Assembly: GCA_026874595.1 (NCBI GenBank)
Contig: CM049321.1
Span: 18,760,979-18,824,978 of the forward strand
Length of the DNA: 64,000 bases
Reading direction: 5' to 3'
DNA from: Sipunculus nudus
Taxonomy: Eukaryota > Annelida > Sipuncula > Golfingiida > Sipunculidae
Shown: positions 55,964 through 64,000 of the stretch, piece after piece
Layout: each line of letters opens with the position of its first letter
Position numbering within the stretch: position 1 is the first letter of the stretch
Position numbers and translations under genes: made by a program
The notes under the pieces: generated by a model
Database searches by the model: none
Told to the model about the DNA's origin: nothing
The model's input: only the letters and a program-made list of their open reading frames with translations

Positions 55964-58900
55964 CTGTATTTATATGCAATAAAAAATCAATAATCCATAA
56001 GTAGCCTCATGCTGACCCTCGTGATAAATATTATAAATGGTAACCTGTTAATAAAGGTGACGCTTGGTTAAACAGAAGAGGTGTTAACCCTCTGTTATAG
56101 TTAATAAATGACTCTTCTACCGTACGTTGGCCATTGACCCATTTTCATGTTGAATGATTGGTCAATATTGAGCCTAACCAGGCCGATACCAGACCATATT
56201 CTTTTAAAAAATAACTAACTTTCTCTTTATTTTGAAATGGGAGAAATCTGTTTTACCGCAGACGAAAAGTAAAGGCATTCACGAATGGTACATTTTTTAA
56301 ACCAATACGCCAGCTTCTAAAATTATTTAGAAAAAAAAATATTAGATGCATTTAATTGTAAGCTCCGCTTTGTTGTTACAATGAATGACAGCAGAAATGG
56401 CAAAGCCCAGAATGCTACACAAATAATGTACCTGGTGTAAAAGAAAAGTAATGCTTAATAGTAGTACCTTGGTGTAAATCACAGTTTGCTCTCTAAGAAA
56501 GATACAAGAGAACTTGCAAATACATCATGTGGAATGCACCCCTTCTCCTGTAGTATATAGATCCAAAGGCAAGTTGTACAGCAACAAGGTGATAACAGTC
56601 AGAGATATTTGGAAATGTATGTGTTTCACTATGATACATTTGTTTGTGATATGCAGCTGATAGGTATTTTACTCGGTTGTCGTGGTTATAAAAAAAACCG
56701 AGCCATTTATGTAAAGCTCTGGTTAATCATTTTGTCATGAACACTCATTATAGTTCATCAAAAATACAAGAATTAGTTCCTGAGTGGAACTTAAGTGGCT
56801 GAGTGACTCATTGTTCAACAAGGATATCGTATTAATTCATCTAATTACTTTTGTCCAACAACGAAAGGAGAACACTTAAGAACTATTAACGGTAATCTGG
56901 TTTAACAACGGGCAGTAATATTGACCTTATTATTAAGTTTTCCATTAAAGATGAAAAGCTATGGGATAAAGTTACCCTCTTATCATTTGATGTATCTTTT
57001 TATGTTATTATGATATAAGTCGGGTAGTCATGCCGTTTTGGACAGACCAATATCATTATTTTCCTGGTTACATCATATATGTTTATTTATATATGGGTCT
57101 TCGTATATACGACAAGCCTGTCATATATAACCTCTTTATGTCAATTATTTATGGTTTACTGCTTGTTCATTATAGAACAATTGGATGTTAATATAAATTT
57201 ATCTCTTACAACCCTGCGATGCAAATATAAATAAAAATAAACCTGCAAAACCATAAAACGTGTGTAAAACAGGGCATATACCTTCTACAAATAACCGAAG
57301 CCTCACGAACCTCTTGTGTAAACATTCATTTAGCTTAAAAAAGAGGGTATCAGTAGTACAATATAATTATGTTGAGTGTGGAATGCAGAAGCAATGTTTG
57401 CCTTTGCTTGATATTTTTCTATATCTGACTGATATACTCATCGAAGAAACGTGTTTTCATGCTTAACCTTTTATTGAGGGACACACATGAATTTTTACCA
57501 GGTATTAAAAATTAGAGTTCCCTTTTAACATTAAACGAAACGCTCCAAAATAATAACGATGCACGTATCGCATATCTCCCTAGAAATTTTTGAACAACAC
57601 CGCCCTACTAGCGACCAATAGAATCAGTATCCCATATTAATGTTTAAAATTTATGAAACCTATGGCTCGTTTACTGCAACATTAATTATTTCATCAGATT
57701 CATATGATTTTTCCTGTGATCTAGAATGAATATTTACATTCAAAATAGAAAAAAAAATCATAAAAAATATATTTGCCATATGTCAGGGGAATATTGTTTT
57801 GAATTATTTGGTATAATGAAAAGCAAGCGTTATAATAACATTCGATCGCAAATACGAATATTATGTCATTGACAAACTCTAATTATTGTAATAATTTAAG
57901 TTCAGGATACCTTTAATCTGTTTAAGCATTATTTCTTAAAAATGAAATTTGCCATTCCGGCAAACGGGAGATTCGTTTGGTTTCCACTGGCACTTGGGGA
58001 ATGCTAACGATCTTATTGTGCCACCAACTGGTTGACTGTAGTTTCCTTTAGCCTAACTTAATTTTTCCTTTTGCCACTTATATCTTTTGTTAAAAATGTA
58101 ATTTGCTTAATAAGAAAGTAAAGCATGGAGACCGCAACAGATATCATTCGAAACATTGCACACATATCTCATCAGAATACTCTAATACCTAGCATGATTT
58201 GGATGGGTTCAAGTACTGACAATATAAATAGCATATAGGTTCTTTTCCTGGACACAAATGTAACACGCCTTGATAAAGCATAATAAAATAAATTGCATCT
58301 AAACCATGCTTTATAGGTTCGAAGCATGATCAGTATCTACATCTTCTACTTAAGTATGATTTGATGGAAGTCAAAAGTCACAACAGATGAATGATTCAGT
58401 CTTAAAAATGTTTAATATCAGTAGTAAACCAGAAAGACAAATTTTGAACGAAAAAGAACACAACTAAAGCTTTTTAATGTTGGTAAGTGCAAAGTAATCA
58501 ATGTACTATATCTGACTATCGGGGGTTCGCTTCCGTAGGGAAAGATATCAATTATTATTACAATATTTTACTTAAAAAATAACTGTATCAATGGACAAAA
58601 TAGACAAATATGTAACCGTTTGAAATCTATCATTACTACAAAAATTTACAAAATTGTAATCAATTACGATTACAAAAAAAAAATCGTTTGTAATTAATCA
58701 AGATTACGGAAAACGATTTCCCAATGACTGGATGTAATCTTTCGTGCTTGCGCGGAGAAGAAAGCGTTTTACAATTCGACTCCCCAGGTCCCACTATAAT
58801 TACACGAAACAATTCATTGGGACTATTATCTGACCATTAATCGCAAATATTCTTTCCAGGAATAGTAATAATTATACATACAAATATGTATGATACGATA

Positions 58901-60956
58901 CCTTCCTGGCCGTTTCGTTACAATGCTACCACTGTACCATTGTCACATCCTCAAAAAAATTGATATTCCAGATTCGTATAACGAGACCAAACTGGCTGAA
59001 GCTCTCACATACACACAAAAATGAGAAAGACGAGTGTAAAAAAATAAGTATGTATTCAAGGAAATCTTACAATTATCTAGGGAGTCGTTTTACTCTCAAG
59101 GCAGAATAACAATATCCCATGAATCCGTATTAATGCAATACACAAACAGAGTCCACACACTGCACAGTTAAAAGAAGTTCGCATGGTCCCTAGCCTACTG
59201 GTCACATGACCGTCACGCAAGAGGTCACTCTGTTTAACACCGTACACGCACAGGCGCCCCTCGTCGTAAAACCGGGTCTCCGTTCTCGAAGTAACACAGG
59301 TAAAAGAATCCGTTGTCGAATATTTTAAGCCCACGACAATATACAGTTCCAACGGGTCAGCGTATCAATTTTTCAGGTCTGTTTTCTATGGCCCCATCAC
59401 GGCAGATAAACATCAACTTATTACAATTCCGTCTGTAAACGGAACATGCATGTCCGTTAGCGAAATGTTATTGATGTAGGTTGCCCACAGCCTCTAACAT
59501 ATCATACATCTGGAATCGTCCCTGCGCTGAACATTTCATAGGCATCTTTGGAGATTCATGCTAGACAGACAATCTCTCGGATATCAACATCAGGCGCCTT
59601 GCCCCAGAAATTTCTATCTTTGCTTTCCTCTTTCCAGCTTATACATCGATGCTGATGACACGCTTTCTGACCGTCCTTAGACCATCGTTCGATCGCATGA
59701 ATACAACAAACTGAACACGCCTCCAGAGACAAACGTATGAAAAATGTATGATGTATGTATCTGTTCTCCCTTTTCTATGATATGAAACCCATGTTTATAC
59801 CCTGTAACAGGAATTCCTTGTCCTCGTCCCCTTCTAGCTCAGTAGCCCATAACTCGGGTGTTTTGAAAGAGAATTACTAAAGTGTGGGCTATCAAGTCGG
59901 CTTTTATCTTGGCAAAGACAGCTGGTTGGTAATCCCTATGCCGAGGGGTCCTCTGACCCCTGTGGGTGAAGTGACCTAGGTTGGGGTTTTCCACACCCTT
60001 TGACTGAGCATATGTGGGCATATTTACAATTAGAATTAAACCTGCATGATCCCTTATTAAAGGAGATACAAATCTCCCTCCCTGATAGATCAACTTGTCT
60101 CTTATACTGACCCGACTCTATGCAATTTATTGTTTGTCCTGATTCTCAAAGCCCATGTTAATTACTGGTGCTTTAGGTTGTAACCAAAATTTACTTAAGG
60201 TTGGAATTTGTAAACCCCATTGACACTGCAATTTTGCCTGCTCTTTTCGATATAAATCATCGAACATGACCACATCGGCCCATCTGTACTGCTGAGCTAA
60301 ATCAGTAACTTGGATAAGGTAGGCCAAATATTCTGGAATATTAGCGAGACCCACCTTACCCTGTCTCATTAAGGTATCAAGAATTCTGAGAGCCGATCAA
60401 AACCATAGCTCTTTTGAGATCGACTCAAGTTTAGGTTCCTTTTTTTTAATTTAAAATATAAATCCAGCCCCCCCCCACCCCCCGCTACCTGGGAGACTAG
60501 CTCCTCAACATCATTGTTATGCATACTACCTATCACAGGTCTAGCAAAGTCAATGATCTTTAGATAAGGAATGTCCGTTACGGGTCTCAAATACATCGAT
60601 GTTGAATCACACTGCAGTACCGTAGTTAGGGTTCCCCTACCCTGTGTTGCTTGGCCTTGGTGTACAAGGGGCGGTTGATCTAGCCTTTCTTGGGCCTGGA
60701 GAAGCGCCATGTTATGCCATGCTCGGGCTTCATCATCTTGTCTACGAGGATGTGGTACAGTTGTTGTTGACTCGTCCCACAGGGAGCCAAGGATTTCATC
60801 AACCGTTGACTGCAGAATGCCGATTTCTTGTGTCGTTTTATTTTGAGCCGTCATACAGACGGACGGACGACAGCTGGGCTGCTCTACGCCGCCATTTTGG
60901 ATGCCTCCTCTCGTACAGTTTAGACGTTTTACGGCAAGTCGTAAAGCCAGTGATTG
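53278..60956. repeat. Tandem macrosatellite unit 8 (7679 bp)
   Basis: Eighth full copy. It is A type in the first half (55395 is A) with T at 59184. It shares with unit 4 a set of changes found in no other copy (gatttgga near 54514, agtattttt near 55573, atatcgtat near 56825, ttaagttttcc near 56932). Its poly-C tract is interrupted by an A. A change near 58919 (cgttacaatg) breaks one arm of the hairpin that is intact in other units. No gene is seen outside the gag relic. Confidence 0.97.
55912..55962. repeat. TA microsatellite, unit 8 (about 51 bp)
   Basis: Uninterrupted (TA)n after an initial T-to-C change (tttacatata) at its left edge. Confidence 0.95.
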
Positions 60957-61004
60957 TGCTAATGGTAAAACCGGTATCGTTTTTAACACGTCCTCATCCA
61001 GCAT
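59936..61004 (-). pseudogene. Retroelement gag-like relic, unit 8 copy
   Basis: Same relic. The C tract (60468-60483) is nine C, an A, then six C, and the base before it is G instead of A. The net length keeps the first frame open to 60369 (211 residues). An Ile-to-Asn change affects the M-H-N-I-D-V-E-E stretch, and segment 2 (60369-60127) has Lys-to-Glu near its end. The ATG end lies in unit 9 by my phase. Confidence 0.7.
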
Positions 61005-63592
61005 CTGGAATTATTCTATCGACGTGAATCCGTGATGTGCTAAAACTGTGAGAGTTTCTTGTGTCAAATTGTTTTTAATGCCCATTGCTGGACAGCAAAA
61101 TCAAATGGTGTGTCCACCACCGCCTGTTTCTCCTACCCAGAGTCCTCTGTTGAGCCCATTAGGAATTAAAGTGTACCTCGCCGCTGCAAACGCAGGTCGA
61201 TTTTGTTGACTTGTCAGCGTATCAAACGTATCGCTGTAGGTACAATGCGAACTTCCAATGATTCAGTATAGCTTATGGGCACCACAAACAAGCCCAGCGT
61301 AATTATGTCTATTGAGGATTTGAGTAGGCCTACATACCTCGCCATTGCGTTACTATAACGTTGCAAAGAGTCGACTGTGTTGACATATAACTATAAGACA
61401 GTTGTAAAAGGTATAAAAACGCCAGTGTTTGTTATGTCGTTAATGTGTGGCTTTTTACCTTGTGGGCACAACAACAAGACGCCTGTATCTCCTTGGAGTA
61501 AAGAGTTCGCTAGCCGCGAAAGCCAAGAAAAAATGCGTGTCCTTTGTGGTCTTTTAAACGTTAAGTAGCCCTTAACAACCAAGCAGGGTTGGCCTAACGC
61601 CGGTTGGCTGTGGCCACACGTGACCACAGCCGAGCGACCTCATTAGCTGCTCCTAAAATTCAAGTCACTTTTGTGGACTGCTCACTTTAAAATATAACGG
61701 CCCAGCAATCAAATGACAATAAAATTGTATATATTCTTACCTGCGATCTTTGGATGACCCCTTACGGACACTCCGTATTTTAACATTATGAATAGAATAA
61801 TTACTGGCATTTCGAACTATAACTCTCCGACAGGACTCTTTCTAAGCCAGCTGGATCATAAAACGCAGAAACATTAAAATAATATATTATCTTAAAATAT
61901 AAGCCAAACTAAACCATCTTTGAATGACACATTAATTATATGATACAATTACAGTTCCAATTAGTTTAGATAATCATTAATTTCAGTTGAGCATAATTGA
62001 TATAATTTGTTGTAGAATACAAATTTTACTAATGGTCTGAATAATAACAGCAGAGGCAAAATGTAGGGAAGTTATTTATTTAATTATATGATTAAATAGA
62101 TGATATTTGACTTGAAATGTTATGACAATTCCATGTGTACTTAGTGTCAAAGCAATGTCATCGTGTGGGTAAAAGTTTATTTAGACTTCTATGATTCGGA
62201 GTTTATTGATGGAGCTTACAATAACAAACATGTTTGGGTTTCGGTGTACACAAGGCCTTGTAAAACAAATGGGTATAACATCTGGTATTATTTTGCTACC
62301 TTCTCCAAAATGAATATGAACCACGCTAATGACATTGTTCCCTGTGGACTCTGGTTAATATCATATGAAAAGATAGTTGACGGGAAACCACACTTAAATA
62401 ACCACTTATTAATTTTGTGTCAAAATTGTTTGACAACGGAACGGTGTCTTTTCAAGGGTTCGTTACGGATGCTTTGGCTGTTTCCTGGGTTATCATTGCA
62501 AGAGAAATCAACATGCGCAACTGTTATATAACTTAATAAGATACTGACAACAACAAAAATATTTGTAAACAATTTATTTGGAATGAAAAATTAAGGACAA
62601 GAGTTAAACTTAATAATAAATTTAATTTAATTGGAGGAAAATGTTTCCTTGACATTTGATTACAAAATAGGGAAGTGATAACGGTATAGAGAACAATGGA
62701 CTTAGATACACACCTAATTTTTTTTTCTCCATGAAAAGTGATTTGTTTTATCATTTGCAAATTACAGGGCACTTCATCCATAAACTTAACTTCCTTGATG
62801 GCGTATTAACTATACATTTGTACAAATTATAATGATGGCGCAATAAGAGAATTATATTTTAAAGATGCCGTATTCTTAAATGCGATTTAGCTAAATGTAG
62901 GCAAAGTGCTGTCTCTTTGACAACCATATGGACATAGGTATGTTTGCTTAGCCTTAAAGAAAAAAAGGACAGAAATAAACCAGTGATATACCTTAATCGA
63001 TGGTCAACCATTAACCACGAGTGAGACCGAGCCAAAATTCACTGTTGCATTTCCTGAACACAAAGGCATTTTTCTATTTCTTCGTTGACAGTTGTGGCCT
63101 TAGACATGCCCATAACCTTACATAACCATACCTTTGTTTGAAACCAATCACATTTATCGAAAATATCTTTAGACAGATTATCCCCCAGACTGATCATGCG
63201 TACTTTATCCGTGCTGCGAGCATGCTGTGCATTTTAAATTACGCAAGCAAAGCATTTTTATTCAATGCATTAAAATCCAGAATGGTTGTGTCTCTACTTA
63301 TCTGTATTTTAATTGTTCAATGAATTTCATGTTATCGTATACTGATTAAATTTGGTACGCGAACCCTAACGTATAATGCATTTCGTGTTAATTGCGTCAT
63401 TGCTAAAATGTGATTTTGCTTAAATGCGCTACTGCCTACCATTTTTTCTGGCAAACAAAGCCATTCAGAACGACGTTTTATTCAATGCTGTTTTCTTTTA
63501 TTCCTTTTAAGCGGAACACTTGTGGCCCGGGCTTTGTAACGGATAATACTCCACTCATTTTCTGTAATACGTGACCAAAGCATTTATATATA

Positions 63593-63647
<55 letters not shown>

Positions 63648-64000
63648 ATATATATATATTCCTGTATTTATATGCAATAAAAAATCAATAATCCATAAGT
63701 AGCCTGATGCTGACCCTCGTGATAAATATTAGAAATGGTAACCTGTTAATAAAGGTGACGCTTGGTTAAACAGAAGAGGTGTTAACCCTCTGTTATAGTT
63801 AATAAATGACTCTTCTACCGTACGTTGGCCATTGACCCATTTTCATGTTGAATGATTGGTCAATATTGAGCCTAACCAGGCCGATACCAGACCATATTCT
63901 TTTAAAAAATAACTAACTTTCTCTTTATTTTGAAATGGGAGAAATCTGTTTTACCGCAGACGAAAAGTAAAGGCATTCACGAATGGTACATTTTTTAAAC
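60957..64000. repeat. Tandem macrosatellite unit 9, cut by the window end
   Basis: First 3044 bp of a ninth copy in the same orientation, so the array continues to the right of the window. It is T type (63073 is T) and shares accaaagc near 63576 with unit 7. Its TA tract, 76 bp, is the longest in the window. The gag relic body would lie beyond the window end; only its N-terminal end (60957-61004) is inside this copy. Confidence 0.96.
63585..63660. repeat. TA microsatellite, unit 9 (76 bp)
   Basis: (TA)n with two TTT interruptions; the longest tract in the window, expanded mainly in its middle and right blocks. Confidence 0.95.

Noticed and set aside
1-64000. CRISPR-like array or bacterial operon
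   Set aside because: The repeat unit is kilobases long and contiguous without spacers; there are no bacterial genes, and the composition and gag relic are eukaryotic.

Overview
The whole window is one head-to-tail tandem array of a repeat unit of about 7.67 kb. It holds eight complete copies (7679, 7681, 7666, 7235, 7674, 7668, 7674 and 7679 bp) and the first 3044 bp of a ninth, and it runs off both ends. I set the unit start at window base 1 (first bases tgctaatgg); this phase is arbitrary. By eye the copies are near-identical (about 99%, not computed), differing by single-base changes, homopolymer and (TA)n length changes, a 15-bp deletion (unit 3) and a 430-bp deletion (unit 4). No rRNA, tRNA, snRNA, histone or other intact gene was recognised.

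The sequence is AT-rich with long non-coding stretches, TA microsatellites, homopolymers and a decayed retroelement gene, so it is eukaryotic nuclear DNA. The relic resembles gag proteins common in marine invertebrates such as molluscs, cnidarians and echinoderms, but the taxon cannot be fixed from this window.

Layout of one unit (unit 1 coordinates): 1-48, N-terminal end of a minus-strand gag-like relic whose body lies in the preceding unit; 650-675, GC-rich hairpin with an E-box core; 785-830, a small minus-strand open segment ending in a consensus splice donor; 2631-2688, a TA microsatellite; 2859-2892, 3398-3428 and 3501-3536, small inverted repeats; 5371-5442, a cluster of nested inverted repeats; 5600-5668, two more hairpins, one next to the unit-4 deletion breakpoint; 6661-7727, the minus-strand gag-like relic, interrupted by a poly-C/poly-T tract and frameshifts. 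The relic keeps a possible N-terminal region, a central gag-like helical segment and a C-x7-C-x5-C-x3-H zinc finger. No reverse transcriptase, RNase H, integrase or tyrosine recombinase was seen.

The copies carry an internal history. Linked markers in the first half of the unit split copies into two types in the order T T T A A A T A T; independent markers in the second half group them differently, and all four combinations occur. Units 3/7 and 4/8 look like sister copies four units apart. This fits concerted evolution by unequal exchange or gene conversion, so the window is best described as a macrosatellite that captured a retroelement fragment. Nothing shows that the unit is a functional gene system.
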